Assembly: GCA_963804885.1 (NCBI GenBank)
Contig: CAWDSF010000020.1
Location: forward strand, 372,001 to 436,000
Reading direction: 5' to 3'
Length of the DNA: 64,000 bases
From: PALSA-1004 sp963804885
GTDB lineage: Bacteria > Pseudomonadota > Gammaproteobacteria > Burkholderiales > SG8-41
Each line of letters starts with the position of its first letter. The first letter of the stretch is position 1. This document shows, piece after piece, positions 48,001-58,619 of this stretch. The position numbers and the translations under genes were made by a program. The notes beneath the pieces were generated by a model. The model was not told the DNA's origin and searched no databases. It saw nothing but the letters and a program-made list of their open reading frames with translations.

Positions 48001-49716
48001 ATGGAATTGAACGGCGCCGAGATCGTGGTGCGGTGTTTGCAGGAAGAAGGCGTCGACTACGTGTTCGGTTATCCGGGCGGCGCAGTCCTGCATCTCTACG
48101 ACGAATTGTTCAAGCAGAGCAAGGTCAAGCACATCCTGGTGCGCCATGAGCAGGGTGCGGTCCATGCGGCTGACGGCTATTCGCGCTCGACGGAAAAAAT
48201 CGGCGTCGCGCTGGTCACCTCGGGTCCCGGCGTAACCAATGCAATCACGGGCATTGCGACCGCCTACATGGATTCGATCCCCATGGTCATCATCACCGGC
48301 CAGGTGCCGACCCATGCGATCGGTCAGGACGCCTTTCAGGAATGCGATACCGTCGGGATCACGCGACCGTGCGTAAAGCACAACTTCCTGATCAAGGACG
48401 TCAAAGACATCGCGGCCACGATGAAGAAGGCTTTTTACATCGCGGGCACCGGGCGCCCGGGTCCCGTCGTGGTCGACATCCCCAAGGACATCACGCATCC
48501 GTCGGCGAAAGCGGAGTTCGACTATCCGAAGTCGGTCAGCATGCGCTCGTATAACCCGGTGGTGAAAGGCCACGCCGGCCAGATCAAGAAGGCGCTGCAG
48601 TTGTTGCTGCGCGCCAAGCGGCCGATGATCTACACGGGCGGCGGCGTCGTGCTCGGCAATGCGGCGCCGGAACTCGCGCAGCTTGTTCGTCACTTAGGCT
48701 TTCCGTGCACCAACACGCTGATGGGGTTAGGCGGCTATCCCGCGAGCGACAAGCAATTCGTCGGCATGCTCGGCATGCACGGCACGTACGAAGCCAACAT
48801 GGCCATGCAGCACTGCGACGTGCTGCTCGCGATCGGCGCGCGCTTCGACGACCGCGTGATCGGCAATCCCAAGCATTTTTTCGAGGAGCCGCGCACCATC
48901 ATCCATATCGACGTCGATCCGTCGTCGATCTCGAAGCGCGTGAAGGTCGACGTGCCGATCGTCGGCGACGTGAAGCCGGTGCTGCAGGAGCTCACCAAGC
49001 AATTGCAGGCATCGAAGGAAAAGCCCGACGCCGCCGCGCTCAAAGCGTGGTGGAAGCAGGTCGATTTGTGGCGCGCGCGCGATTGCCTGAAATACGCGCA
49101 AACAACCAAGATCATCAAGCCGCAGTACGTGATCGAGAAGCTGCACGAGCTCACCAAAGGCGACGCGTTCGTGACGTCCGACGTCGGCCAGCACCAGATG
49201 TGGGCCGCGCAGTTCTACAAGTTCGACAAGCCGCGGCGCTGGATCAATTCGGGCGGCCTGGGCACCATGGGTTTCGGCCTGCCGGCTGCGATGGGCGTGC
49301 GGCTTGCGAACCCGAAGTCGACTGTGGCGTGCATCACCGGCGAGGGCAGCATCCAGATGTGCATCCAGGAGCTGTCGACCTGCAAGCAGTATCACCTGCC
49401 GATCAAGATCATCAACCTGAATAACCGCTACCTCGGCATGGTGCGCCAGTGGCAGCAGGTCGATTACTCGAGCCGTTATTCCGAGTCGTACATGGACGCG
49501 CTGCCGGACTTCGTGAAGCTCGCCGAAGCGTACGGCCACGTCGGCATGCTGATCGACAAGCCCGGCGACGTCGAGCCGGCGTTGAAAGAAGCGTTGAAGC
49601 TCAAAGACCGCCTGGTGTTCATGGACTTCATCACCGATCAGACCGAGAACGTGTGGCCGATGGTGAAGGCGGGCAAGGGCCTCTCCGAGATGCTGCTCGG
49701 TTCGGAAGACCTCTAA
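48001..49716 (+). CDS. ilvI: Acetolactate synthase large subunit
   Basis: 571-residue thiamine diphosphate enzyme, first common step of valine, leucine and isoleucine synthesis. RHEQGAVHAADGYSRS holds the catalytic Glu. The ThDP-binding motif runs from GEGSIQM to NLNN. FAD and substrate regions (HGTYEANMAM, MVRQWQQVDY) are normal. Intact. ilvH follows 12 bases later. Confidence 0.97.
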   Translation: MELNGAEIVVRCLQEEGVDYVFGYPGGAVLHLYDELFKQSKVKHILVRHEQGAVHAADGYSRSTEKIGVALVTSGPGVTNAITGIATAYMDSIPMVIITGQVPTHAIGQDAFQECDTVGITRPCVKHNFLIKDVKDIAATMKKAFYIAGTGRPGPVVVDIPKDITHPSAKAEFDYPKSVSMRSYNPVVKGHAGQIKKALQLLLRAKRPMIYTGGGVVLGNAAPELAQLVRHLGFPCTNTLMGLGGYPASDKQFVGMLGMHGTYEANMAMQHCDVLLAIGARFDDRVIGNPKHFFEEPRTIIHIDVDPSSISKRVKVDVPIVGDVKPVLQELTKQLQASKEKPDAAALKAWWKQVDLWRARDCLKYAQTTKIIKPQYVIEKLHELTKGDAFVTSDVGQHQMWAAQFYKFDKPRRWINSGGLGTMGFGLPAAMGVRLANPKSTVACITGEGSIQMCIQELSTCKQYHLPIKIINLNNRYLGMVRQWQQVDYSSRYSESYMDALPDFVKLAEAYGHVGMLIDKPGDVEPALKEALKLKDRLVFMDFITDQTENVWPMVKAGKGLSEMLLGSEDL

Positions 49717-49728
49717 GGGAGCGCGGCG

Positions 49729-50223
49729 ATGCGACATATCATTTCCGTGCTGCTCGAAAACGAACCCGGCGCGCTGTCGCGCGTGGTGGGCCTTTTCTCG
49801 GCGCGCGGCTACAACATCGAAACGCTGACGGTCGCGCCGACCGAAGACGTGACGCTGTCGCGCATGACCATCGTGACCGCGGGCTCGGATGAAGTGATCG
49901 AGCAGATCAACAAGCAGCTGAACAAGCTGATCGAAGTGGTGAAAGTCATCGATCTGTCGGATGGCGACCACATCGAGCGCGAGCTGATGCTGGTCAAGGT
50001 GCGCGCCGTGGGCAAAGACCGCGAGGAGATGAAGCGCATGGCGGACATCTACCGCGGGCGCATCATCGATGCCACCGAAAAGGATTACACGATCGAGTTG
50101 ACCGGCACCGGCTCGAAGCTCGACGCGTTCCTGAGCGCGATCGATCGCAGCGCCATTCTGGAAACCGTGCGCACCGGCGCATCGGGAATCGGGCGCGGCG
50201 ACCGCATATTACGGATCCAGTGA
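49729..50223 (+). CDS. ilvH: Acetolactate synthase small (regulatory) subunit
   Basis: 164-residue regulatory subunit. The N-terminal ACT domain (RHIISVLLENEPGALSRVVG, FSARGYNIETLTV) binds valine for feedback inhibition. The C-terminal domain ends ASGIGRGDRILRIQ. It activates the large subunit encoded just upstream. Intact. Confidence 0.96.
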   Translation: MRHIISVLLENEPGALSRVVGLFSARGYNIETLTVAPTEDVTLSRMTIVTAGSDEVIEQINKQLNKLIEVVKVIDLSDGDHIERELMLVKVRAVGKDREEMKRMADIYRGRIIDATEKDYTIELTGTGSKLDAFLSAIDRSAILETVRTGASGIGRGDRILRIQ

Positions 50224-50313
50224 GCAGCCAGAAGCGGGCGGGGAGGGGCAGGACCTCCGGACTTACGCCTTTCATCCCGCGCCTGGCGTCTCTCGTTTGT
50301 CAAAGAGGAAACC

Positions 50314-51330
50314 ATGAAAGTCTATTACGATAAAGACGCCGATCTTTCGCTGATCAAAGGCAAAAAAGTCACCATCGTCGGCTACGGCTCGCAGGGCCAC
50401 GCGCATTCGCTCAACCTGCACGATTCCGGCATCAAGGTGACGGTCGGGTTGCGCCGCGACGGCGCGTCGTGGGACAAGGCCAAGAAAGCCGGTCTCAACG
50501 TCAAGGAGGTCGCCGAGGCGATCAAGGGCGCCGATTTCGTCATGATGCTGATGCCCGACGAGCATATCGCGAAAGTCTACCGGGAAGACGTCGCCGGCAA
50601 TATCAAGAAAGGCGCGACGCTCGCGTTCGCGCACGGCTTCAACATTCATTACGGGCAGGTGGTGCCGCGCGCGGACCTGGACGTCGTGATGGTCGCGCCG
50701 AAAGCGCCCGGCCATACCGTGCGCGGGACTTACGCGCAGGGCGGCGGCGTGCCGATGCTGATCGCGATCCACCAGAATCCTTCCGAAAAGGCGCGCGACA
50801 TGGCGCTGTCGTATGCGGCGGCGATCGGCGGCGGCAAGGCCGGCGTGATCGAGACCACGTTCAAGGAAGAGACCGAGACCGATCTCTTCGGCGAGCAGAC
50901 CGTCCTGTGCGGCGGCGCGACCGCGCTGGTGCAGGCAGGTTTCGAAGTGTTGACCGAGGCCGGCTACGCGCCGGAGATGGCGTACTTCGAGTGCCTGCAT
51001 GAACTGAAGCTGATCGTCGACCTCATGTACGAGGGCGGCATCGCCAACATGCGCTATTCGATTTCGAACAACGCCGAGTACGGCGACTTCACGCGCGGAC
51101 CGCGCATCATCACCGAAGAAACCAAGAACGAAATGCGCAAGATCCTGAAGGAAATCCAGACCGGCGCCTACGCGCAGGAATTCCTGCTCGAGAACCAGAC
51201 CGGCGCGACCAAGCTGAACGCGATGCGCCGGATCGGCCGCCAGCACCAGATCGAGATCGTCGGCGGCAAGCTGCGCGACATGATGCCGTGGATCAAGAAG
51301 AACAAGCTCGTCGACCAATCGAAGAACTAG
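50314..51330 (+). CDS. ilvC: Ketol-acid reductoisomerase, class I
   Basis: 338-residue NADPH-dependent enzyme, second step of branched-chain synthesis. The Rossmann motif GYGSQGHAHSLNL is followed by LRRDGAS, the phosphate-binding loop of NADPH forms. Metal-binding acids lie in EETETDLFGEQ and ECLHELKLIVDLMYEGG. GAGGAAA lies before the ATG. Intact. Confidence 0.97.
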   Translation: MKVYYDKDADLSLIKGKKVTIVGYGSQGHAHSLNLHDSGIKVTVGLRRDGASWDKAKKAGLNVKEVAEAIKGADFVMMLMPDEHIAKVYREDVAGNIKKGATLAFAHGFNIHYGQVVPRADLDVVMVAPKAPGHTVRGTYAQGGGVPMLIAIHQNPSEKARDMALSYAAAIGGGKAGVIETTFKEETETDLFGEQTVLCGGATALVQAGFEVLTEAGYAPEMAYFECLHELKLIVDLMYEGGIANMRYSISNNAEYGDFTRGPRIITEETKNEMRKILKEIQTGAYAQEFLLENQTGATKLNAMRRIGRQHQIEIVGGKLRDMMPWIKKNKLVDQSKN

Positions 51331-51336
51331 CAATCA

Positions 51337-51367
51337 AGCGGCCGCGCGAATATTCGAAGCGGCCGCT
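51337..51367. other. GC-rich hairpin between ilvC and psd
   Basis: Nine-base arms AGCGGCCGC (51337-51345) and GCGGCCGCT (51359-51367) enclose a 13-base AT-rich loop. No T run follows, so it may be an RNA-stability or partial termination element rather than an intrinsic terminator. Confidence 0.4.
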
Positions 51368-51401
51368 GCCTCGCACTTAAAGCGTTTCACTTTCAATTCC
51401 C

Positions 51402-52045
51402 GTGAGCAACTACCCTCATCCGATCATCGCCCGCGAAGGCTGGCCGTTCGTCGCCGGCAGTTTTGCGCTCGCGCTCGCTGTGACATTGCGGCCGGGTGGC
51501 TGTGGTCGATTTTCTTCTGGCTGGTCGCATTTTTCATTCTGCAGTTTTTCCGCGATCCGCCGCGGCCGATTCCGACAGCCGCGCGCGCCGTGCTGGTGCC
51601 CGCCGACGGCCAGGTCGTCACGGTAGAGCGCACCAACGATCCTTATCTGCAGCGCGAGGCGATCAAGGTCAGCGTGTTCATGAACGTGTTCAACGTGCAT
51701 TCGAACCGCAGTCCGGTCGACGGCATCGTGCGCGAAATCTGGTACCACGCGGGCTTGTTCGTCAACGCGTCGCTATCCAAGGCATCGCTCGAGAACGAGC
51801 GCAACGCGCTGTGGATCAAGATGGCGGACGGCACCGACATCACGTGCGTGCAGGTCGCGGGCCTGATCGCGCGCCGTATCCTGTGCTACGTGAAGGCCGG
51901 CGACAACGTCGCGCGCGGGCAGCGCTACGGCTTCATCCGCTTCGGGTCGCGCGTCGATGTCTATCTGCCGACGACGGCGACGCCCAAGGTGGCGGTCGGC
52001 GACAAGGTTTATGCAAGCGCCACGATCCTTGCCGAGCTGGCGTAA
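51402..52045 (+). CDS. psd: Phosphatidylserine decarboxylase, short form (one frameshift)
   Basis: About 214-residue membrane-associated enzyme that makes phosphatidylethanolamine. A GTG start gives SNYPHPIIAREGWPF. One base appears missing near 51487, after which the frame continues GWLWSIFFWLVAFFILQFF, then VLVPADGQVV and FMNVFNVHSNRSPVDG. The self-cleavage site for the pyruvoyl group is the GS of RFGSRVDVYLP. pssA, the enzyme that makes its substrate, starts 2 bases downstream. Confidence 0.92.
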
Positions 52046-52047
52046 GC

Positions 52048-52882
52048 ATGCCCTACGAACCCCGAAATAAATGGCTCGGCAAAGGCGGCAGGATCCGCCG
52101 CCGCGGCATTTACTGGCTGCCCAACCTGTTCACGACGGTCGCGCTGTTCGCCGGCTTTTTTTCGATCGTGCAGGCGATGAACGGGCGGTTCGAGCAATCG
52201 GCGCTCGCGATCTTCGTCGCCATGGTGTTCGACGGCCTCGACGGCCGCGTCGCGCGCTTCACGCACACGCAAAGCGCGTTCGGCGCCGAATACGACAGTC
52301 TTTCCGACATGGTTTCATTCGGCGTCGCGCCGGCACTGGTCATTTACGAGTGGGCGCTCAAGGATTTCTCCAGCGCGCAAAACATTCCGATGCTGGGCGC
52401 GTGGGTTACGACGAAACTCGGCTGGATCGCCGCATTCATCTACTGCGCGTGCGCGGCCTTGCGGCTCGCGCGCTTCAACACCCAGCTCGAAGTTGCCGAC
52501 AAGCGCTACTTCCAGGGCCTGCCGAGCCCCGCCGCGGCGTGCGTCGTCGCCGGACTGGTGTGGGCGCTAAACGAGCACCAGATCGGCGGCGCCGACGTGA
52601 AATGGCTGGCGTGGGTGCTGACGATGTTCGCCGGGCTGACGATGGTCAGCAATTTCAAGTATCTACAGCGGCAAGGACATCAATCTGCGCAAAAGCGTGT
52701 CGTTCCCCGTGGTGGTGGCGATCGCGCTGGCCGTGGTCGCGCTGGTCGCGGTTTCGAGCACGCTGCCCGAAATGATGTTCATCCTGTTCGTATGCTATGC
52801 GCTCTCGGGCTATGTGCTGGCCGTGCTCGACTTTGCGCGCCGTAAAAGCGCCGCCAAACCGCCTGCCGCGCCGTTATCCTGA
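52048..52882 (+). CDS. pssA: CDP-diacylglycerol-serine O-phosphatidyltransferase (one frameshift)
   Basis: About 278-residue inner-membrane enzyme of the CDP-alcohol phosphatidyltransferase family. The active-site pattern is present from DGLDGRVARFT to EYDSLSDMVSFG with all three key aspartates. About eight hydrophobic segments are visible. A one-base gain near 52663 moves the last 70 codons to another frame (YSGKDINLRKSVSFPVVVAI). It forms phosphatidylserine for the upstream Psd. Confidence 0.92.
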
Positions 52883-52907
52883 CGGCAGATACTCTGCGGC
52901 CCGCTAC

Positions 52908-52936
52908 TTGCCAGCCCCGGCAAAACCCTTTATATT
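52908..52936 (+). promoter_or_regulatory. Strong sigma-70 promoter ahead of the Leu-rich mini-ORF and leuA
   Basis: TTGCCA (52908-52913) and TATATT (52931-52936) each match the consensus at five of six positions, and are spaced by exactly 17 bases. The predicted transcription start (about 52942-52944) lies at most three bases before the ATG at 52945, so the mini-ORF would be read from an almost leaderless message. Confidence 0.7.
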
Positions 52937-52944
52937 TTGCCACC

Positions 52945-53028
52945 ATGAGTTCCACGCACCAGGCCATGATGTTGCTCCTTCTCGCCAGCCCCCTGCTGGC
53001 CGGCCTGCTGCTGCGCGTCGCGCGCTAA
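52945..53028 (+). CDS. Leu-rich 27-residue leader-peptide candidate
   Basis: The mini-ORF encodes 27 residues containing the core MMLLLLASPLLAGLLLRVAR: nine leucines in runs of four, two and three. There is no Shine-Dalgarno, but the promoter places the transcript start at or just before the ATG. It lies 110 bases before leuA in the same direction. Downstream there are a 5-base GC stem around 53061-53080 and an imperfect 8-base stem around 53098-53119 ending just before the leuA ribosome-binding site. No terminator T run is seen, so classical attenuation is not proven. Alternative: a tiny single-pass membrane peptide. Confidence 0.5.
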   Translation: MSSTHQAMMLLLLASPLLAGLLLRVAR

Positions 53029-53138
53029 ATACTCCAACCTAAATTCGATTACGCAGTGCGGCCGGGGAAATCAGCCCGGGTTGATAACGATATTTGCGCG
53101 CGCGCCCAGTGCCTGGCGCGGGCCGACTGGAGAAGCCC

Positions 53139-54682
<1,544 letters not shown>

Positions 54683-54708
54683 CCGTCGGCAACGCAGTCG
54701 ACCAAATA

Positions 54709-54737
54709 AAAAGGGCGCCCGCAGGCGCCCTTTTTTT
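54709..54737. terminator. Terminator between leuA and the CMP-kinase-like gene
   Basis: Stem AGGGCGCC (54712-54719) pairs with GGCGCCCT (54724-54731) around a CGCA loop, followed by seven T. An A run on the left makes it usable on the minus strand too, so it probably ends both converging genes. Confidence 0.9.
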
Positions 54738-54750
54738 AAGCCCGCGTTTT

Positions 54751-55581
54751 TTAGCTGTCCAGCTTGACCCGCGAGGCCGACGCGATCCTGAGCTCGTTTT
54801 TGATTTCCTTGACGCGCGGCAACGCGGCCACCACTTCGGACGCATGCACGGGTTCGCTGCTGCGGTCGACGATGCCGGCGAGCGTAACGACACCTTGGTC
54901 CGCGGTGATCGCTATCTGCATTTTTTCGGTGCGAGCGTCGGCGCGCAACGCGGCGCGCACATGGGTCTCCAGCGCGAGGTTCGAGAGCTTTTGGAGGGAA
55001 TCCGGGGACTCCTGGAAGGCGGGATTCTTGACCAGTGCCATTACCTCGTCGGCGCACTCGTCGATTGACACGCGCTCGGTATTGAGCACCAGATCGTATT
55101 CTTCCGGATCCTGCCAGTTGACGCCGAAGTGACGGCGCGTGATCGCGGCGTGCGCTTCCTCGGAGAGCTTGATTTCGTTGGCGATGAAGGCCTCGTCGTC
55201 CGAATTCAACCGCGTCATCATGCGCTGCACGCGTACTTTCATCGGTGCGCACACCCGCACGCAGATCACGTGCCGAATCGGCCGCAGCAGATGTGCCGAA
55301 CCCCAGCCGCGGATTACTGAGACTGAAGCGGACTCGGCGAGCGCGATGGTCTCGTCGGCCGTGTAGATCGACAAACTGGTTTTGTCGGTCGTGAGGCGCT
55401 CCCAGATATTGGCCTTGCCGTCGAGAAACCGTACGACATGGCTTTTGCGCAGGCGCATTTTGTTGGCGAGATGGTCGATGATTTCATGGTGCACGACCGG
55501 CTTGCCGAGGCGGGCCGCGAGCTCGCTGGCGACGTCCTTGCCGAGCGAACCCATTTCACGGGTCATGGCGATGAGCGGCAT
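54751..55581 (-). CDS. Cytidylate-kinase-like protein with C-terminal BON domain
   Basis: 276 residues. The N-terminal part (MPLIAMTREMGSLGKDVASE) matches the cytidylate kinase-like family, with a variant P-loop and HHEIIDHLANKM. Residues about 195-270 form a BON domain (ALRADARTEKMQIAITADQG), normally found in periplasmic or membrane-associated proteins. An AGGGA element lies before the ATG. The pairing of a nucleotide-kinase fold with BON is unusual. There is no signal peptide, so it should be cytoplasmic. Substrate unknown. Confidence 0.75.
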   Translation of the reverse strand: MPLIAMTREMGSLGKDVASELAARLGKPVVHHEIIDHLANKMRLRKSHVVRFLDGKANIWERLTTDKTSLSIYTADETIALAESASVSVIRGWGSAHLLRPIRHVICVRVCAPMKVRVQRMMTRLNSDDEAFIANEIKLSEEAHAAITRRHFGVNWQDPEEYDLVLNTERVSIDECADEVMALVKNPAFQESPDSLQKLSNLALETHVRAALRADARTEKMQIAITADQGVVTLAGIVDRSSEPVHASEVVAALPRVKEIKNELRIASASRVKLDS

Positions 55582-55669
55582 GGCGGATTCCCTGAAAGTT
55601 AGGGGTGCGAAACGATAAGGATAGCACCGCAGGCCCCGGCCGGGGGCTGCAAATCCACGCCGTGCCGCG

Positions 55670-56017
55670 TCAAACGCGGCGGCGTGCGGCGCGCACGAAA
55701 GCGATGCACGCAATGAAACAAACGACCGCCAACCCGGCTTCCGCAAGGGCCAGCTGGGCCGAAAGCCCGCGGTCGGACCATGCGCGCACCGCGCCTTCGG
55801 CAAAGTAGGCCAGGATCAGCATCGAAGTCCATTGATACGTGTATATCTTGCCGCGCAGTATGCCGAACAGCGGCGCAAGCAGCGGCAGGATTTTCAACGC
55901 GAGCAGCGAGCCGCCGGGGCGGACGGGCGCCAGCGCCAATTCCCATGCCAGCCCGAGAAATATGAGCGCGATGAGGCTGATGACGCTGACATAATACGGT
56001 ACCGTCGTGCTGCGCAT
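55670..56017 (-). CDS. DUF2069 membrane protein
   Basis: 115 residues with four hydrophobic segments, including ISLIALIFLGLAWELAL and LPLLAPLFGILRGKIYTYQW, the latter characteristic of DUF2069. Ends with a short Arg-rich tail. The ATG overlaps the stop of the upstream HugZ-like gene by 1 base. In betaproteobacteria it typically accompanies wrbA. Function unknown. Confidence 0.85.
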   Translation of the reverse strand: MRSTTVPYYVSVISLIALIFLGLAWELALAPVRPGGSLLALKILPLLAPLFGILRGKIYTYQWTSMLILAYFAEGAVRAWSDRGLSAQLALAEAGLAVVCFIACIAFVRAARRRV

Positions 56018-56715
56018 CAGCCGCGCGCCTGAACCGCCAGTGCGGTCAATGCGGCGCGCGCCGACAGTGCGTCGACTACGGGGTGCACAAAATCAAAGCG
56101 CAGCAAGTCTGCGTCCGCGCGCACATCGAAGCCATCGCAATCGATGCCGACCATGCTGACTGACGCGGCATCGCGGTGCCCGCTATGGCGGCAATAATCA
56201 CGCAGCGCCGCCGCGTGGTCGGCGTTCATGTGCGCGATGATGTCGTCTTCGATTGCGCCGAGCGTATTGGCCGGCGGCGCGTAGCTCGCAGCGGTGATCC
56301 AGTGAATCGCGCCAAAGCCGCCGATGTAACGCAGCGCCACCGGCTCGATGTGGAAGAACGCGAAGTCGCCCAGCGCCAGCAGCCGTTCGGCCGCCGGAAA
56401 AAATCTCAAGTAACGCGTTTGCATGGCGCTGCCGTCTGCGCCGGCGGGCCGCGCGTCGCCGATCAACGTCAGCCGGGCGCCTTCCTGCGGGTCGATGTCC
56501 GCTTCGCGCACGAGCAGGCTTACGCGCGCATCGGCGGCGATATTCTTGGTGTGCTCGGCGAGCCGGCTTATCAAAATGACCGGCCGCGCGGCGTGGTCGG
56601 TAACGCAGGGAACCACGGAGCCGAAAGGATAGCCCGCGAATTTCTTGGACAGCGTCGATAGCACGCCATGCCGAAACCGGCGCAGATAGCGCCGGGCGTC
56701 GTCTCCCTCGCTCAT
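56017..56715 (-). CDS. HugZ-like / pyridoxamine-5'-phosphate-oxidase-fold protein
   Basis: 232 residues. The N-terminal split-barrel (RFRHGVLSTLSKKFAGYPFG, VILISRLAEHTKNI) resembles flavin- or heme-binding members of the PNPOx-like superfamily. A C-terminal DUF2470-type domain contains IIAHMNADHAAALRDYC and IDCDGFDVR, as in HugZ heme-utilisation proteins. The ATG overlaps the wrbA stop by 4 bases. Flavin or heme chemistry is likely, but the substrate is not assigned. Confidence 0.8.
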   Translation of the reverse strand: MSEGDDARRYLRRFRHGVLSTLSKKFAGYPFGSVVPCVTDHAARPVILISRLAEHTKNIAADARVSLLVREADIDPQEGARLTLIGDARPAGADGSAMQTRYLRFFPAAERLLALGDFAFFHIEPVALRYIGGFGAIHWITAASYAPPANTLGAIEDDIIAHMNADHAAALRDYCRHSGHRDAASVSMVGIDCDGFDVRADADLLRFDFVHPVVDALSARAALTALAVQARG

Positions 56716-57305
56716 GATGCGAGCTTGAGCGCGACCGTCGCGAGCCGCCGGCCGAGTGCGATGCACAGTCTTTTTTCCTCGTCGCTAACCGCGCGGTCGC
56801 TCGCCGCGCCGGCGACGTGGCTCGCGCCGTACGGCGTGCCGCCCGTCGTCGTTGAAAGCAGTTCCGGCTCGGTATAGGGCAGACCCACCATGAGCATGCC
56901 GTGATGCCAGAGCGGCAGCGCCATCGACAGCAGCGTAGTTTCCTGGCCGCCGTGCAGGCTGCTCGTCGAGGTGAAAACCGCCGCGGGCTTGCCGCTCAGC
57001 GCGCCGTTCAGCCACAACGCCGACGTCGTATCCAGAAAATATTTGAGCGGCGCCGCCATGTTGCCGAACCGCGTCGGCGATCCCAATGCAATGCCGGCGC
57101 ATTCTTCGAGGTCCTTCAATTCAACATAAGGTGCGCCCGCATCGGGCACCGGCGGCGCGACGGCTTCGCACACGGCCGACACCGCGGGCACCGTGCGCAC
57201 GCGCGCGCGGGCGCCGGCAATCTCCTCGATGCCGCGCGCGACGAATTGCGCCATTTGCCGCACGCTGCCGTAACGGCTGTAGTAGAGGACGAGGATTTCT
57301 TTCAT
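56712..57305 (-). CDS. wrbA: NAD(P)H:quinone oxidoreductase WrbA
   Basis: 197-residue flavodoxin-like FMN enzyme. The phosphate-binding loop is YYSRYGSVRQMA. GSPTRFGNMAAPLKYFLDTT and TSTSSLHGGQETTLLSM are family hallmarks, and TPYGASHVAG lies near the end. It reduces quinones by two electrons, avoiding radicals. First gene of wrbA-HugZ-like-DUF2069. Confidence 0.92.
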   Translation of the reverse strand: MKEILVLYYSRYGSVRQMAQFVARGIEEIAGARARVRTVPAVSAVCEAVAPPVPDAGAPYVELKDLEECAGIALGSPTRFGNMAAPLKYFLDTTSALWLNGALSGKPAAVFTSTSSLHGGQETTLLSMALPLWHHGMLMVGLPYTEPELLSTTTGGTPYGASHVAGAASDRAVSDEEKRLCIALGRRLATVALKLAS

Positions 57306-57364
57306 CGGACCGGCCGCTGGCGTTGACGCGTATTATATAGGAGCACCTTCAAGCGACTGCCGAC

Positions 57365-58619
57365 ATGGAAATAAAAAGCGCTCCTCTCACCGACCTCGTG
57401 CGCATCTTCTGCCGCCGCTTTATCGAGGACCGGTGCATCCAGATTGCGAGCAGCCTGACTTTCACCGACGCTGCTGGCGCTGGTGCCGATCATCACCGTA
57501 GCGCTGACGGTCGTGTCCGCGTTCCCGGTGTTCGAATCATGGATCCATCATCTGCAGCGTTTCCTGGTCAACAACATCGTGCCGCAATCGCTCGCCTCGA
57601 TCACGACGTATGCCACGCAATTTTCCGAAAACGCGTCGCAACTGACCGCGGTGGGCGTCACCTTCGTCGCCCTCACGGCAGTGATGCTGATGGTCACCAT
57701 CGATACCGCGTTCAACCACATCTGGCGCGCCTCGCGCCCGCGCAACCTGCTTCAGCGCATCCTGGTTTACTGGATGGTCCTGACCGTGGGCCCGTTGTTC
57801 GTCGGCGCGAGCCTGTCGCTCACTTCGTACATGATCCGGCTGTCGCTCGGCCTGATCGACAATCCGCCCGGCGTTGGTCTTCTGATGTTCCGCTTCACTT
57901 CACTCGCCTTGACGGCGGTTGCGCTCGCGCTGCTTTACTGGACCGTGCCCAACCGTCGCGTGCTGAAGCGCGACGCGCTGGTCGGCGGGCTGTCGGCCGG
58001 CATCTGCCTGGAAGCGATGAAGCAGGGCTTCAGTTTTTACGTCGCGCACTTCGCGAGCTATGAACTCGTATATGGCGCGTTTGCCGCGATACCGGTGTTT
58101 TTGCTGTGGATCTACCTGTCGTGGCTGATCGTCATCGGCGGCGCCGTGCTCGCGGCGCTGCTGCCCGAATGGCGCGAGCGCGCGGGCCAGGCGCAGCCGG
58201 GTCCCGGCAGCGATTTTTTCGATGCTTTGCAGGTATTGAAAGTGTTGTGGCGCGCGCACAGCACCGGCGCGGTGGTCGCGATGTCGAGCCTGCATCCGGC
58301 CGTCAAGGTGAGGGTAGATCACCTCGAAAAAATTCTCGCCACCTTGTCGGGCGCCGGCTGGATCGCGCGCTCGGGCGCTGACGGCTGGCTGCTCTCCCGC
58401 GACGCGGTTGCCATCAAAATCGACGATGTCTACCGCTTGTTTGTGTTCAATCCCGCCGCGCACGTGCCGGCGCGCCATGCCAGTGCCGAGCTCGATTCGC
58501 TGGTCTATGAGATCTCGACGCGCATCGGCAGCCACTTGCAGATGTCGCTCGAACAGTTCTTTACGCAAACCGAGCCCGCCGCTGCCGCCGGCGCTGCCCC
58601 ACGACTTACTGCGGTGTGA
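57365..58619 (+). CDS. YihY-family membrane protein (one frameshift)
   Basis: About 418 residues; a YihY/UPF0761-type inner-membrane protein, formerly called RNase BN. The opening LVRIFCRRFIEDRCIQIASS is followed by a one-base gain near 57467. The frame then continues VPIITVALTVVSAFPVFESW with six hydrophobic segments (KQGFSFYVAHFASYELVYGA in the fifth). A cytoplasmic C-terminal winged-helix-like extension (about 280-400) is present. The 3' end overlaps the convergent transglycosylase by 14 bases. Confidence 0.85.
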
